64,000 bases of DNA from Bacillus sp. FJAT-45350. Its GTDB lineage: Bacteria > Bacillota > Bacilli > Bacillales > NISU01. Within the stretch, counting starts at the first letter, position 1. Each line of letters starts with the position of its first letter. Location: the NCBI RefSeq assembly GCF_002335805.1, contig NZ_NISU01000001.1, positions 380,079 through 444,078 of the forward strand, in the 5' to 3' direction. The position numbers and the translations under genes are program-made. Below the pieces are notes generated by a model. It did not search any database, was not told the DNA's origin, and was given only the letters and a program-made list of their open reading frames with translations. Positions 1 through 9,483 of the stretch are shown one piece after another.

Positions 1-1240
1 CATCCCGTGGAGAAAGGGATAGATGTGGAATATTCGGTACATCTACATGTACGGTTTTTCTTGCTTGAATATTCTCTTCATGTAGCTTTGATAACTCAGA
101 AAGTGCACTAATTAAACGGTTGACTTCTTCGTGAGTATCACCGAATGAAATAATACAAAGAATGTTATATAGGTCAGAAAGTTCGACCTCAATATTATAC
201 TGCTCTCTAAGCCAAACTTCTGCATCATATCCGGTGATACCAAGATCCTTAATAGAAATAATTAATTTTGTAGGGTCATAATCATAAGTAGCTTTTGTAC
301 CTAGAATTTCTTTCCCTACACAGTAAAAGCCGGAAATATCGTTAATTTTTTCTCTAGTGTAATTTGCTAATTTTATCGTATTATCTATCATCATTCTACC
401 TTCAGTAGCTAACCGCTTCCTAGCTGTGTCTAAGGATGATAATAGTAAATAGGATGTTGAAGTAGTTGTAAGCATACTTATAATGGATTGTACTCTAGTA
501 GGGGAAACGAGTCCTTCCTTTACATTAAGTACTGAACTTTGTGTCATTGACCCGCCGAGCTTATGAACACTTGTAGCTGCCATATCAGCTCCTGCTTGCA
601 TAGCGGATAGTGGAAGTTCATCATGAAAGTGAATATGAACTCCGTGTGCTTCATCAACTAATACAGGGATAGAATAACTATGAGCTAATTCAACAATGTC
701 TTTTAAATTAGCGGAAATTCCGAAATAAGTTGGGTTTATTACTAGTAGCCCCTTTGCATCTGGGTGCTGTGATAAAGCTTTTGCAACTGAGTCAATTGTG
801 ATTCCATGTGAGATTCCAAGGTCCTTATCAATTTCTGGGTGAATAAAAATGGGAGTTGCTCCAGAAAAGATTATCGCCGACATAATGGATTTGTGGACAT
901 TTCTTGGTACGATTATTTTATCGCCAGGGCCACAAACAGACATAATCATTGTCATGATTGCTCCGCTTGTCCCTTGGACTGAAAAGAATGTATGATCAGC
1001 ACCGAATGCTTCAGCAGCTAATTCTTGAGCTTCTTTTATAATCCCGTGGGGGTGATGAAGATCATCTAATGGACCTATGTTTATTAAGTCTATTGACAAT
1101 GCATTTTCGCCTATAAAGTTACGAAAGCTTGGGTCCATACCTTGTCCTTTTTTATGTCCTGGTATATGGAATTGGATTGGGTTCTTTTTTGCGTGTTCAA
1201 CGACACCTGTAAATAATGGTGTTAATTGTTGTCGGGACAA
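1..1240 (-). CDS. speA: Orn/Lys/Arg decarboxylase family protein (SpeA-like), 3' end cut by window
   Basis: PLP-dependent amino-acid decarboxylase of the Orn/Lys/Arg family, probably the biosynthetic arginine decarboxylase that makes agmatine for polyamines. The reading frame is open from a TTG at 1240 to the window edge (about 413 residues; the family is about 490, so the C-terminus is missing). Visible motifs are the N-terminal FHIPGHKKG (residues 24-32), DEAHG near 196-200 (PLP pocket) and the PLP-binding lysine in SVHKLGG (K227). The start is chosen because GAGGTGA lies just upstream of the TTG. Its neighbour across an IS element is yktA, as in B. subtilis speA-yktA, which supports the SpeA name. 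A lysine or ornithine substrate cannot be excluded from sequence alone. Confidence 0.85.
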   Translation of the reverse strand, partial: MSRQQLTPLFTGVVEHAKKNPIQFHIPGHKKGQGMDPSFRNFIGENALSIDLINIGPLDDLHHPHGIIKEAQELAAEAFGADHTFFSVQGTSGAIMTMIMSVCGPGDKIIVPRNVHKSIMSAIIFSGATPIFIHPEIDKDLGISHGITIDSVAKALSQHPDAKGLLVINPTYFGISANLKDIVELAHSYSIPVLVDEAHGVHIHFHDELPLSAMQAGADMAATSVHKLGGSMTQSSVLNVKEGLVSPTRVQSIISMLTTTSTSYLLLSSLDTARKRLATEGRMMIDNTIKLANYTREKINDISGFYCVGKEILGTKATYDYDPTKLIISIKDLGITGYDAEVWLREQYNIEVELSDLYNILCIISFGDTHEEVNRLISALSELSKLHEENIQARKTVHVDVPNIPHLSLSPRD

Positions 1241-1366
1241 CGTGGTCACCTCATTCTATAAATATTAATTCTCCTTCATAAAAACAAGATTGAGTATATC
1301 AAATACGCAAAAAAAATCATAGATAAATTCATCGTCAATTGTGAAATTTTTATATAGATATTTAAC

Positions 1367-2771
1367 CACTAGTGTTGCATAAACATTGTTAGAATTTTCA
1401 GTTTTAATATTTTCTCTTCTTAGAGCCAAAAAAGGGAATACCTAACCAAAGGTGGCTCCATCCATTTGGTAAAATATTTACAATTAAGCATAAGCAACGA
1501 CGACAATTTGTTTATTAAGGGACTGCTTTTCCTTCAATTTTTCGAATCCAGATATGCGCTGGCTTCCATAGCGCAGCCCTTAAATAACGGCTAATTTGTA
1601 AGGTTTTTCGCTTGCTATTCGTTTCGAGTTGAACAAGAACATGCAGGCAAAAAACAATCAGTGCAATAAACACTTGATTTTGAATCGCCCATTCGCTTTG
1701 ACCATAGAACTTTTTAATGTTGAGATGCTGTTTTATCCATTTGAAAAACAGTTCAATTGCCCAACGTGATTTATACATCTCAGAAATTTCTTCAGCACTC
1801 AAGTCAAAACGGTTAGTGATTAAATGAAGTTCATTTCCTTTTGAATCCTTCACTTTTAATAGGCGAAAGTAATTTTCACTACGGTTTTGAGTTGTACCAA
1901 TCAATACCATTTGATCTGATAATACAGCTGAACCTTCTGGTAGTTTAAATTCATACACTTCACGTACGACAGCGTTTTTACGTAGTCTTGTAAGAAAAAA
2001 GTAGCCATCATCCGTCATGCGATCAAAGCGCTCATAATCAAGGTAACCACGGTCAAACACATACATGCATTCTTTGTTATCAATCATCACTTCAAGTTGA
2101 CCACGATCGTGTTCTTTTGCCGTTGTGATAACAGCTTTTTCAGGATAGGAGAGTCCATTTTCCATAAACACAAGACGCAAATGTAACTTAACTCCCGCTT
2201 TTGTTTTGCGGAACTTAGCCCATTTATGATGGGTCAAATTAAGTGGCAATGTGCTTGAATCAATGATTTTTAACGGCATAATAAGTTTTGTAGGGTGTGT
2301 TTTGGCATGAATTTGTGTAACTAAATCTAAGAAAAGCTTTTGAAATAAGTCAGGATTCATACCATTTAATCGCCGTGATAGCTGAGAGATACTGATAGAA
2401 TCAAGGTTAACTTCTTTTTGAAGTTTGTCATCAAAAAGACTATCGCCCAGCGCATGAAGACTTTCGATTTCTTGAATTTGTGCAAAGAGAAGTAATTTTA
2501 GAAATGATTCGGTCGTTAACTTTTTCGTATAGTAATCTAATTTCAATGTTTTCACGTTTTCTTCAAATAATTGAAAATTAATGGGTGAAAACCATTGTCC
2601 AAATGAAGTTTTTCGTGTAATCTTGTCCATAAGCGTGAGTCCTTTTTAGTGGATTTGGACGGGTTACCACCTGACTTATCCATTATAAAGGACTTTTTCT
2701 TTGCGTAAAATAAGATTATTGAAGATTTTGAGTCTTTTTAATATTCAAATTTAATTAATGCAACACTAGTG
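1367..2771 (-). mobile_element. IS4-family insertion sequence, complete (IS4Bsu1-like)
   Basis: 1405-bp element bounded by terminal inverted repeats CACTAGTGTTGCAT (left, 1367-1380) and its complement at the right end (2758-2771). It is flanked by a perfect 9-bp direct repeat ATATTTAAC at 1358-1366 and 2772-2780, the target duplication made on insertion. It holds one intact transposase gene. Size, one-gene layout and YREK motif match IS4 elements of the IS4Bsu1 type; the exact name would need ISfinder. It lies between the divergent speA-like and yktA genes, about 127 bp upstream of the decarboxylase start, so it separates that gene from any more distal upstream control sites. Confidence 0.93.
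1515..2630 (-). CDS. IS4-family transposase (DDE)
   Basis: 371-residue transposase that cuts and pastes the surrounding IS. The DDE catalytic triad is readable: D124 in KIIDSSTLPL, D193 in VFDRGYLDYE, and E293 within the family signature Y286-x2-R289-x3-E293-x6-K300 (YKSRWAIELFFKWIK). ATG start with AAGGA about nine bases upstream. The frame is full length for the family and has no internal stops, and the element ends and target duplication are intact, so it is likely functional or recently active. Confidence 0.95.
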   Translation of the reverse strand: MDKITRKTSFGQWFSPINFQLFEENVKTLKLDYYTKKLTTESFLKLLLFAQIQEIESLHALGDSLFDDKLQKEVNLDSISISQLSRRLNGMNPDLFQKLFLDLVTQIHAKTHPTKLIMPLKIIDSSTLPLNLTHHKWAKFRKTKAGVKLHLRLVFMENGLSYPEKAVITTAKEHDRGQLEVMIDNKECMYVFDRGYLDYERFDRMTDDGYFFLTRLRKNAVVREVYEFKLPEGSAVLSDQMVLIGTTQNRSENYFRLLKVKDSKGNELHLITNRFDLSAEEISEMYKSRWAIELFFKWIKQHLNIKKFYGQSEWAIQNQVFIALIVFCLHVLVQLETNSKRKTLQISRYLRAALWKPAHIWIRKIEGKAVP

Positions 2772-2863
2772 ATATTTAACAGTTAAAATTAAGTATAAGT
2801 AAAGTATGATCTGTTTAGGCACAAACTATGAGTTGTAGTCAATTATCGTATCTAACAGAAACT

Positions 2864-2893
2864 TTGTTACTCATTACGTAAATACGGTATAAT
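2864..2893 (+). promoter_or_regulatory. Sigma-A type promoter of yktA
   Basis: TTGTTA (2864-2869) and TATAAT (2888-2893) separated by 18 bp, ending 44 bp before the yktA start codon. Good match to the housekeeping consensus, seen directly; activity is inferred. Confidence 0.55.
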
Positions 2894-2937
2894 GGTTTTA
2901 AAAATTAGAATGTAAAATTAGGAATAAGGTGATTAGT

Positions 2938-3213
2938 ATGGAACATAGCGTTAATATGCCTATCTCGTTAGATTGGAGCAAAGAAGAAGTAATTGATGTG
3001 ATGGAGTTCTTCCAAGGGATCGAAAAGGTTTATAGTAAAGGTCTAGAAAGGGATAGATTAATGAACCTTTATCGTAGGTTTAAAGAAATTGTTCCTTCCA
3101 AAAGCGAAGAGAAACAAATTTTTAACCAATTTGACAGTGATTCAGGTCTATCATGCTATCATGCTGTGAAAAAGGCGAAGGAATCTGAATCTGGCTTGAT
3201 TATTAAGCTATAA
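2938..3213 (+). CDS. yktA: UPF0223 family protein YktA
   Basis: Small soluble protein of 91 residues in the conserved, functionally uncharacterised UPF0223 family of Bacilli. It contains an N-terminal [16 protein letters not shown] segment and a charged helical middle, with no membrane segment or known catalytic motif. The ATG at 2938 is preferred over an in-frame GTG nine bases earlier because AAGGTGA (2926-2932) is correctly spaced only for the ATG. It has its own promoter and is closed by a strong hairpin terminator. Synteny with B. subtilis (speA, yktA, yktB) supports the identification. Confidence 0.85.
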   Translation: MEHSVNMPISLDWSKEEVIDVMEFFQGIEKVYSKGLERDRLMNLYRRFKEIVPSKSEEKQIFNQFDSDSGLSCYHAVKKAKESESGLIIKL

Positions 3214-3219
3214 AATAAA

Positions 3220-3265
3220 AACATGTGTTCCAGCAATATTAATATGCTGGAACACATGTTTTTTA
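3220..3265 (+). terminator. Rho-independent terminator after yktA
   Basis: Perfect 16-bp stem (3220-3235 with 3245-3260), 9-nt loop, followed by TTTTA. It separates yktA from the convergent yktB. Confidence 0.85.
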
Positions 3266-3350
3266 TTAAAAAATAGTACATATGTAATTATATAAGAAAT
3301 ATGGACATCTCGTACGGTGCCGTTTACAAAAGTACGTTATTTTGTTCTCA

Positions 3351-3995
3351 TTATTCTACCACCATCGTAGATTGTTGAGCCATTTTATATATTGGCATAA
3401 CAGTTTTAAACGTTTCCTCTATTTTTTTTAAAAGAGCTTGTCCATTTGATAATATAGGGTCATGTCGGTCAATATGAATTCCACATAGTATTTCTGCTTT
3501 TTTTACATTCCCTAGACGTTCAAAAAGTGATTCTAGTTCAGTTAAGTCTAATTCCGACTGTTTTGTTGCATCTGGCTTCATATGGTCACCAGACCACATG
3601 TAATCATCAGGGATTAGGTCTTTAACTTTGTTTGATTGTGCAAGTAATTGTTTTGAAAATCCTTCTTTGATTGGAGCTTCGTATATCACTGCAAACCATA
3701 CAAATAAATGACTTTCAAACAAACCAATTTGAAAATGTGGTAACATTTTATAGCCTCGTTTATTGTTAGCAAAGGCAACCCATGTATCATTAGGAGGGTT
3801 TACTTTTCTTCTAGCATGTTTGGCTACATGTGGAAACATCTCGTCACCAGTCATAGTAGATAAAGTAGGAGCAAGATGTTCACCTAACTGTTCAAGTTTC
3901 GGTCTAACTCTTTCTTTTAAAGCGTCCATACGAGGATCTAATCCTTCTATTGTAAAAACATCAAAATCCTTCTGTTCAAATCCTTGAAAATCCAT
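3351..3995 (-). CDS. yktB: DUF1054/UPF0637 family protein YktB
   Basis: Conserved soluble protein of about 214 residues in the DUF1054 (UPF0637) family, widespread in Bacilli, function not established. No transmembrane or signal segment. The family-like N-terminus [23 protein letters not shown] is seen. I place the start at the ATG at 3995 because GGTAGGTG lies six bases upstream; an in-frame GTG nine bases further upstream overlaps that ribosome binding site. Convergent with yktA, same order as in B. subtilis. Confidence 0.85.
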   Translation of the reverse strand: MDFQGFEQKDFDVFTIEGLDPRMDALKERVRPKLEQLGEHLAPTLSTMTGDEMFPHVAKHARRKVNPPNDTWVAFANNKRGYKMLPHFQIGLFESHLFVWFAVIYEAPIKEGFSKQLLAQSNKVKDLIPDDYMWSGDHMKPDATKQSELDLTELESLFERLGNVKKAEILCGIHIDRHDPILSNGQALLKKIEETFKTVMPIYKMAQQSTMVVE

Positions 3996-4278
3996 TGTAT
4001 ACACCTACCTATGAGGATAATTTGTTATTAGTTTACCATATCCTTTTACTTCTTGAAAAATTATAAACCTTCCTTAGAAGGTCAATGTATTATGTCTTAG
4101 AATAATCTTATTTTTAAAAATTAAATATCACTGTACCATTTCAAAAACAAACTTCATATGTTATAATAAGTATTAACTAAAGAATCAGAATTTTTAGTTA
4201 ATAATAGTTGGTGACCATTTATTGAGAAGAAAGCCCCTTATAGTCAGAGATTAACTATTCAAAGGAGTGTGGGTTACC

Positions 4279-4467
4279 ATGGAACAAGTCATGCAAATTT
4301 TAAAACGCACAGATGCGGAAAAACGTATTCCGGTACTGAAATTAGAAATTGATTATGAACTAGTTACTTTACACGATGCGATGCTTGTTGAAAATGTAAA
4401 AGAGATAAATCAAACCAAACATCGTTTAGAAGAACTTCGACAAGAATTAATTAGGTTAGAAGTATAA
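4279..4467 (+). CDS. ykzI: Small conserved protein, YkzI-like
   Basis: 62-residue mostly helical, charged protein of unknown function. The second half (residues about 30-62) looks like a short coiled coil (EINQTKHRLEELRQELIRLE). The ATG at 4279 is chosen because AAAGGAG (4261-4266) gives proper spacing; a GTG at 4267 is part of the ribosome binding site region. Position between yktB and the inositol-monophosphatase gene equals ykzI of B. subtilis; the name rests on length and position. Confidence 0.7.
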   Translation: MEQVMQILKRTDAEKRIPVLKLEIDYELVTLHDAMLVENVKEINQTKHRLEELRQELIRLEV

Positions 4468-4482
4468 TTTTAGAAATATTGA

Positions 4483-4511
4483 AAAGCGTGCCTAATTGGC
4501 CGCTTTTTTTT
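4483..4511 (+). terminator. Terminator after ykzI
   Basis: AAGCG-t-GCC / GGC-CGCTT hairpin with a 5-nt loop followed by eight T. Confidence 0.75.
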
Positions 4512-4637
4512 GGATTTATATATAGTTGATTCATAATTTTTTGACAATGTTTTTTAAAACGTTTTCCTGTAGTTATTTTTTATGTCATAATAATGGATAA
4601 GAATAATGAACGAGATGGCTAAAGAGGGGGTCACATC

Positions 4638-5447
4638 ATGAATGAAATTGATTGGTTTGACGTTGAAAAGATTGCTAAAGACTGGGTGAAAGAAGCGGGT
4701 CAATTACTCAAGGAATCTATGTTACAAACGATAGAAGTCGAGAGTAAATCTAATCCAGATGATTTAGTGACAGAAATGGACCGACGAATAGAACGTTATT
4801 TTTTAAATAAAATTAACGAACGATTTCCTAACCATCAATTTCTTGGGGAAGAAGGTAGTGGTGAAGTGGTTGAATCAGAAAAAGGGATCGTTTGGATCGT
4901 TGACCCTATAGATGGTACAACAAATTTTGTTCACCAAAAATATAACTTTGCCATTTCTTTAGCTGTCTATGAAAATGGAATTGGCAAGATTGGGCTGATT
5001 TATAATGTCATGGCAGATGAACTATTTAGTGCAGTAAAAGGTAACGGTGCCTATTTAAATGACACAAAACTCCCTAAACTAGCCCCTGTATCAGTAGAAA
5101 AAGCAATAATAGGGCTGAATGCAAGATGGCTTTTAGAAGAAGAGAATAGTACAAACAAATGTTTTAAACGATTAGTGGAATCTGTTCGTGGAGTTAGATC
5201 CTATGGTTCTGCAGCTATAGAAATATGTTATGTCGTTGCAGGAAGGTTAGATGGCTATATCAGTTTAGGTTTATCACCTTGGGACTTTGCAGCTGGTACG
5301 GTTCTTCTAGAAGAAGTGAACGGGTGCTATTCAACTTTTGATGGTAAACCATTAAATATACTTAAATCTAGTTCAGTTTTTGTAGGGAAACCAAAGTTTC
5401 ATGACGAAATAATTAAAGATTTTGTTCAGAAGGAGTTGGGAGCATGA
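4638..5447 (+). CDS. suhB: Inositol monophosphatase family protein (YktC/SuhB-like)
   Basis: Mg2+-dependent, lithium-sensitive sugar-phosphate phosphatase fold, 269 residues, cytosolic. The metal-binding motifs are complete: GEE at 70-72, DPIDGTTNF starting at 89, and WDFAAG at 215-220. These families hydrolyse inositol-1-phosphate or related phosphates; the substrate here cannot be told from sequence. ATG with GAGGGGG upstream. The stop overlaps the start of the next gene by four bases (ATGA), so the two are translationally coupled. Equivalent to yktC of B. subtilis by position. Confidence 0.88.
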   Translation: MNEIDWFDVEKIAKDWVKEAGQLLKESMLQTIEVESKSNPDDLVTEMDRRIERYFLNKINERFPNHQFLGEEGSGEVVESEKGIVWIVDPIDGTTNFVHQKYNFAISLAVYENGIGKIGLIYNVMADELFSAVKGNGAYLNDTKLPKLAPVSVEKAIIGLNARWLLEEENSTNKCFKRLVESVRGVRSYGSAAIEICYVVAGRLDGYISLGLSPWDFAAGTVLLEEVNGCYSTFDGKPLNILKSSSVFVGKPKFHDEIIKDFVQKELGA

Positions 5448-6337
5448 AAGTAGGTTTTATTGGTTTAGGGACAATGGGATTACCGATGACGAAAAATATC
5501 ATTTCTGCTGGATACGAAACATACGTGGTAAGTAGAAGTCGTCCGCCTATTGAAGAAGCTGTATCACTTGGTGCAAAGGAAGCTGCAAGTCCAAAAGAAT
5601 TAATAGAGACAGTAGATATTGTTTTAACGTGTTTACCTTTACCAGAATCAATTATTGATGTTTACGAAGGAGAAAACGGTTTAATAGCTGGTGCAACTGA
5701 AGGTAAAATCATTGTTGATCATTCCACTGTAAGTCCTGAGCTTAATAAACAAGTGAGTGCTCAGTTGGAGGAAAAGGGTGCATTCTTTATTGACGGACCT
5801 GTTAGTGGTGGACCAATGGGGGCTAAGGCTGGCACTTTAACTATTATGTGTGGAGGTAGTGAAAAAGCTTTTCATGACAGTTATGAAGTATTGAAGGTCA
5901 TTGGGGATTATGTTGTACAAGTTGGACCGACTGGAAATGGAAGTGTGATTAAGCTCATCAATAATATGCTAGTTGGTGTTCATACTACTGCACTTTCGGA
6001 AGCGTTTGTCATGGGTGAGAAGGCTGGGGTTAATCCAAAAACCCTTTTTGATATAATAAAAAGAAGCTCTGGTTTTTCTAAAAGTATGGATTGGTCTGTT
6101 GAAGCAATTCTTGATCGTGCATTTGAGCAAAGGTTTAGTATTAAGCTACTTCATAAAGATATGAAACTTGCTTTATCTCTTGCTGATAATCTAGAAGTAC
6201 CTGTTGAAGTGGTGGAATTAGCTGAAGCGATCGTAGCTAGGGCTAAAGAAAGTCATGGTAATGAAGATGTATCTGCCATTATCCGTCCTCTTGAGGAAAA
6301 GGTAGGAGTACGAGTGGAGCGTTGGGAGAAGAATTAA
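5444..6337 (+). CDS. NAD(P)-dependent beta-hydroxyacid dehydrogenase (HIBADH family)
   Basis: 297-residue oxidoreductase of the 3-hydroxyisobutyrate / tartronate-semialdehyde reductase family. The Rossmann dinucleotide motif GLGTMG is at residues 7-12, the substrate-binding signature DGPVSGG at 118-124, and the catalytic lysine at K170 in VIKLINNML. Exact substrate (hydroxyisobutyrate, tartronate semialdehyde or another short hydroxyacid) is not resolvable. It overlaps the phosphatase gene by ATGA and is followed by a terminator, so the pair forms a two-gene operon. I do not recall this gene beside yktC in B. subtilis, so it appears lineage-specific at this locus. Confidence 0.85.
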   Translation: MKVGFIGLGTMGLPMTKNIISAGYETYVVSRSRPPIEEAVSLGAKEAASPKELIETVDIVLTCLPLPESIIDVYEGENGLIAGATEGKIIVDHSTVSPELNKQVSAQLEEKGAFFIDGPVSGGPMGAKAGTLTIMCGGSEKAFHDSYEVLKVIGDYVVQVGPTGNGSVIKLINNMLVGVHTTALSEAFVMGEKAGVNPKTLFDIIKRSSGFSKSMDWSVEAILDRAFEQRFSIKLLHKDMKLALSLADNLEVPVEVVELAEAIVARAKESHGNEDVSAIIRPLEEKVGVRVERWEKN

Positions 6338-6341
6338 TTGG

Positions 6342-6389
6342 AAATGTAAAAAAACAGTTGAGATTAATCTCAACTGTTTTTTTACATTT
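6342..6389. terminator. Bidirectional terminator, perfect 48-bp palindrome
   Basis: 24+24 bp perfect inverted repeat with no loop, A-rich on the left and T-rich on the right, so it can end transcription from both the dehydrogenase gene and the convergent ylaF. The ylaF stop codon lies inside it. Confidence 0.85.
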
Positions 6390-6567
6390 CATTCGATTCT
6401 CGTAGCTTCTTTTTAAGATTAAAGCCCAGACCAGTTGCAATGAAAATCCCAATTAATGATAAGAGTGTAATTAAAAGACTTCGTTCAGCTACCGCTATCC
6501 CAATACCCATAATACAAATGACAGTAATCACTGCTAACAATAAAAACATTATATTTTCTTTCTTCAT
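6382..6567 (-). CDS. ylaF: Small membrane protein YlaF (DUF5325)
   Basis: 61-residue protein with two predicted membrane helices (about residues 6-27 and 31-49) joined by AERS, and a basic tail (KKKLRESNEM). Matches the YlaF/DUF5325 family of Bacilli by length, the GIGIAVAERS segment and position next to typA; function unknown. A CCC-rich stretch directly upstream on the plus strand corresponds to a GGGGG ribosome binding site on the coding strand. It is convergent with the dehydrogenase gene and shares its terminator. Confidence 0.8.
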   Translation of the reverse strand: MKKENIMFLLLAVITVICIMGIGIAVAERSLLITLLSLIGIFIATGLGFNLKKKLRESNEM

Positions 6568-6789
6568 TATTCGTACCCCCTGAAATTCGAAACCATACTT
6601 ACACTTTACACTAGTTTAACCCCCTTTGCATAGTAGAAATAGCTTTAGATTTGACAATTAAGTTACAGCTCAATCCTGTTTTAATGGTTTAATTGGAGAA
6701 TTAAAGGGAAAAATGGTATTAAAACTGTAGTTATTTTTCTATTTTTGTATAAAATAAAAATACATTAGATATGCCATAATGAATGTTTA

Positions 6790-6798
6790 TGATATAAT
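6790..6798 (+). promoter_or_regulatory. Extended -10 promoter of typA
   Basis: TG-A-TATAAT at 6790-6798, a perfect extended -10, 40 bp upstream of the typA start; no strong -35 is seen, which fits an extended -10 promoter. Confidence 0.5.
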
Positions 6799-6837
6799 TA
6801 CACAGTTAGTAAATGAAAAGGGAGCGAATAATTACGC

Positions 6838-8673
6838 ATGAAACTTCGTGAAGATTTAAGAAATATAGCAATCATTGCCCACGTAGACCACGGTAAAACA
6901 ACATTAGTTGACCAATTGTTAAAGCAGTCTGGAACTTTCCAAACACATGAACAGGTAGAAGAAAGAGCGATGGATTCAAATGCTATTGAAAAAGAAAGAG
7001 GTATTACAATCCTTGCTAAAAATACTGCAATTAATTACAAAGAAAAACGTATCAACATTTTAGATACACCTGGACATGCTGATTTTGGTGGAGAAGTTGA
7101 GCGTATTATGAAAATGGTAGACGGTGTCCTTTTAGTAGTTGATGCTTATGAAGGGTGTATGCCACAAACTCGATTCGTTCTTAAAAAAGCACTTGAGCAG
7201 AAATTAAGCCCAATTGTTGTAGTAAATAAAATCGATAGAGACTTTGCTCGACCTGCAGAGGTTGTAGATGAAGTTGTTGATTTATTAATTGATTTAGGAG
7301 CAGATGAAGACCAATTAGACTTCCCAGTTGTTTATGCTTCAGCTATTAATGGTACTGCTAGCATGAATCCTGAGAAGCAAGATGAGGACATGTCTTCATT
7401 ATTTGAAATGATTATCGATAATGTTCCAGCACCGGTAGATAACCATGAAGATCCATTACAATTCCAAGTAACAATGCTTGATTACAATGATTACTTAGGA
7501 AGAGTTGGGATTGGTCGTGTCTTCAGAGGAACGATGAAGGTTGGACAACAGGTTGCTTTAATGAAATTAGATGGTAGTGTTAAGCAATTCCGTGTAACAA
7601 AGATTTTTGGTTTCTTAGGTTTAAAGCGTATTGAAATTGAAGAAGCAAAAGCTGGAGACTTAATCGCTGTTTCTGGAATGGAAGAAATTAACGTAGGAGA
7701 AACAGTTTGTCCTGTTGAACACCAAGAGCCACTACCAATTCTACGTATAGATGAGCCGACGTTACAAATGACGTTCTTGGTAAATAACAGTCCATTTGCA
7801 GGTCGTGAAGGGAAGTTTGTTACTAGTCGTAAGCTTGATGAACGTTTAAAAGCACAGTTAGAAACAGATGTAAGTTTACGTGTTGAGAATACTGACTCAC
7901 CAGATGTTTGGGTTGTTTCTGGGCGTGGAGAGCTTCACCTTTCCATTTTAATTGAGAATATGCGTCGTGAAGGCTATGAACTACAGGTTTCTAAGCCTGA
8001 AGTTATCATCCGTCTTATCGATGGTGTGAAGTCAGAGCCAGTTGAGCGAGTTCAAATTGATGTTCCTGAAGAGTACACAGGTGCAGTTATGGAATCACTT
8101 GGAGCTCGTAAAGGTGAAATGATTAACATGACAAACACTGGATCTGGTCAAGTTCGTCTAGACTTCATGGTTCCTGCTCGTGGATTAATTGGATATTCAA
8201 CAGAATTTTTAACTCAAACTCGTGGATATGGGATTATTAACCACTCATTTGATGGTTATATGCCAATGGCACAAGGTCATGTTGGCGGACGTCGTCAAGG
8301 TGTTCTTGTTTCTATGGAGTCAGGTAAATCTTCAGCTTACGGTATTATGCAAGTAGAAGACCGTGGGGTAATTTTCGTAGAGCCTGGTACTGAAATTTAT
8401 GAAGGTATGATTGTTGGTGAGCATAATCGTGATAATGATATAACGGTTAACATTACAAAAATGAAGCAAGCTACAAACGTACGTTCTGCTAATAAAGATC
8501 AAACAGTAACAATGAAAAAACCACGTACAATGACACTAGAAGAAGCGCTTGAGTATTTAAATGAAGACGAGTTCTGTGAAGTAACTCCAGAATCAATTCG
8601 TTTACGTAAAAAGGTTTTAAATAAGAGTGAACGTGAAAGAGAAGAAAAGAGAAGAAAAGTAGCACAACAATAA
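6838..8673 (+). CDS. typA: Ribosome-associated GTPase TypA/BipA
   Basis: 611-residue translational GTPase that binds the ribosome and helps 50S assembly and stress or cold adaptation. G-motifs are present in order: [10 protein letters not shown] near residue 14 (P-loop), RGIT (G2), [10 protein letters not shown] (G3) and NKID (G4), followed by EF-G-like domains and the BipA-specific C-terminal part. Length is typical, with a basic tail rich in RE/KR. ATG start; GGGAGCG lies upstream. Same place as ylaG/typA in B. subtilis, between ylaF and ylaH. Confidence 0.97.
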   Translation: MKLREDLRNIAIIAHVDHGKTTLVDQLLKQSGTFQTHEQVEERAMDSNAIEKERGITILAKNTAINYKEKRINILDTPGHADFGGEVERIMKMVDGVLLVVDAYEGCMPQTRFVLKKALEQKLSPIVVVNKIDRDFARPAEVVDEVVDLLIDLGADEDQLDFPVVYASAINGTASMNPEKQDEDMSSLFEMIIDNVPAPVDNHEDPLQFQVTMLDYNDYLGRVGIGRVFRGTMKVGQQVALMKLDGSVKQFRVTKIFGFLGLKRIEIEEAKAGDLIAVSGMEEINVGETVCPVEHQEPLPILRIDEPTLQMTFLVNNSPFAGREGKFVTSRKLDERLKAQLETDVSLRVENTDSPDVWVVSGRGELHLSILIENMRREGYELQVSKPEVIIRLIDGVKSEPVERVQIDVPEEYTGAVMESLGARKGEMINMTNTGSGQVRLDFMVPARGLIGYSTEFLTQTRGYGIINHSFDGYMPMAQGHVGGRRQGVLVSMESGKSSAYGIMQVEDRGVIFVEPGTEIYEGMIVGEHNRDNDITVNITKMKQATNVRSANKDQTVTMKKPRTMTLEEALEYLNEDEFCEVTPESIRLRKKVLNKSEREREEKRRKVAQQ

Positions 8674-8759
8674 TAAACTTTTGCCTTTAAACGTAGGACA
8701 AGCATACGCTTTTCTATTTTTAAAGGCATTGGTTATAGAACAAATAGGGAGGGACTGGG

Positions 8760-9092
8760 ATGGAAGAAACAGTAGACATAAACCCTAGTGATTTATCCAC
8801 GTTTGCAGCCCTTGTAAATATAGACCAAAACCCAGTTGTTGGGTTTTGGCTATTATTTGGTATTGTCGTTCTTATGTCAATTGTCGTTTATAATCTAGGC
8901 TTTGCTAGAAAACTTCCTTTATTGAAGCAAGCTGTTATATATATTATGTTACTAATTGGTTCTATACCAATAACTATATTTGCTATTGGTATGCCTGTAG
9001 TTGAGTCATTACTAGTAGCTGCTTTAGTACTTGGAATTTATAAATATCGACTAGCGAAAAGTCAAAAAGAGCAGCAAGTTGGGGATTCATAA
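8760..9092 (+). CDS. ylaH: Membrane protein YlaH
   Basis: 110-residue membrane protein with three predicted helices (about residues 28-47, 55-75 and 77-95) and a charged C-terminal tail. Matches the YlaH-like family of Bacilli in length and position directly downstream of typA; function unknown. AGGGAGG gives a strong ribosome binding site. The next gene starts three bases after its stop, so the two are in one transcript. Confidence 0.8.
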   Translation: MEETVDINPSDLSTFAALVNIDQNPVVGFWLLFGIVVLMSIVVYNLGFARKLPLLKQAVIYIMLLIGSIPITIFAIGMPVVESLLVAALVLGIYKYRLAKSQKEQQVGDS

Positions 9093-9095
9093 TTT

Positions 9096-9368
9096 ATGAA
9101 TCTACAAGATGCGATCTATAATTGGCTTTCAATTAAAGTAGTACATGAAGCAAGGCCGGACGACAATGCGGCAAAAGAAACCTTTGATTTTTTTACCGAA
9201 ATACTAGAAGAGGACCATCATATTGAAAAGCTAAATATTTCAACGAGTGGTCCTATGTATGTTGTTACGTATTCGATTGATGGGGAAGAATTAGAGAAGA
9301 AATATCCTATTGAGCTTGTTGATGCTCTGTTAGAAAGTATAGAGGCAGAGCCGAAATATAATCAATAA
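9096..9368 (+). CDS. Hypothetical acidic protein downstream of ylaH
   Basis: 90-residue acidic soluble protein I do not recognise. It contains MNLQDAIYNWLSIKVVHEARP at the start and a beta-rich middle (MYVVTYSIDGEELEKKYPIEL). No cysteines, membrane helix or enzyme motif. It sits three bases behind ylaH and ahead of a strong terminator, so it is co-transcribed with ylaH. The GGGGATT just upstream is a weak ribosome binding site, so translation may be coupled to ylaH. It has the look of a conserved genus-level protein. Confidence 0.7.
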   Translation: MNLQDAIYNWLSIKVVHEARPDDNAAKETFDFFTEILEEDHHIEKLNISTSGPMYVVTYSIDGEELEKKYPIELVDALLESIEAEPKYNQ

Positions 9369-9418
9369 AAAAGATGTTCTAAAAGGTTTTTATTTAACCT
9401 TTTAGGACATCCTTTTTT
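9368..9418 (+). terminator. Terminator after the ylaH operon
   Basis: 16-bp stem (9373-9388 with 9396-9411, one G-U pair), A-rich before and T6 after. Confidence 0.85.
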
Positions 9419-9483
9419 ATTGCGTGGTCTATAAAGAAAACTTGCTAATTGAGTATAAAGCCATGTTGAGGTGTCTACTGTGT

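Noticed and set aside
4550..4637. Sigma-A promoter (TTGACA) of the inositol-phosphatase gene
   Set aside because: A good -35 exists but no acceptable -10 lies 16-18 bp downstream, so I did not list it.
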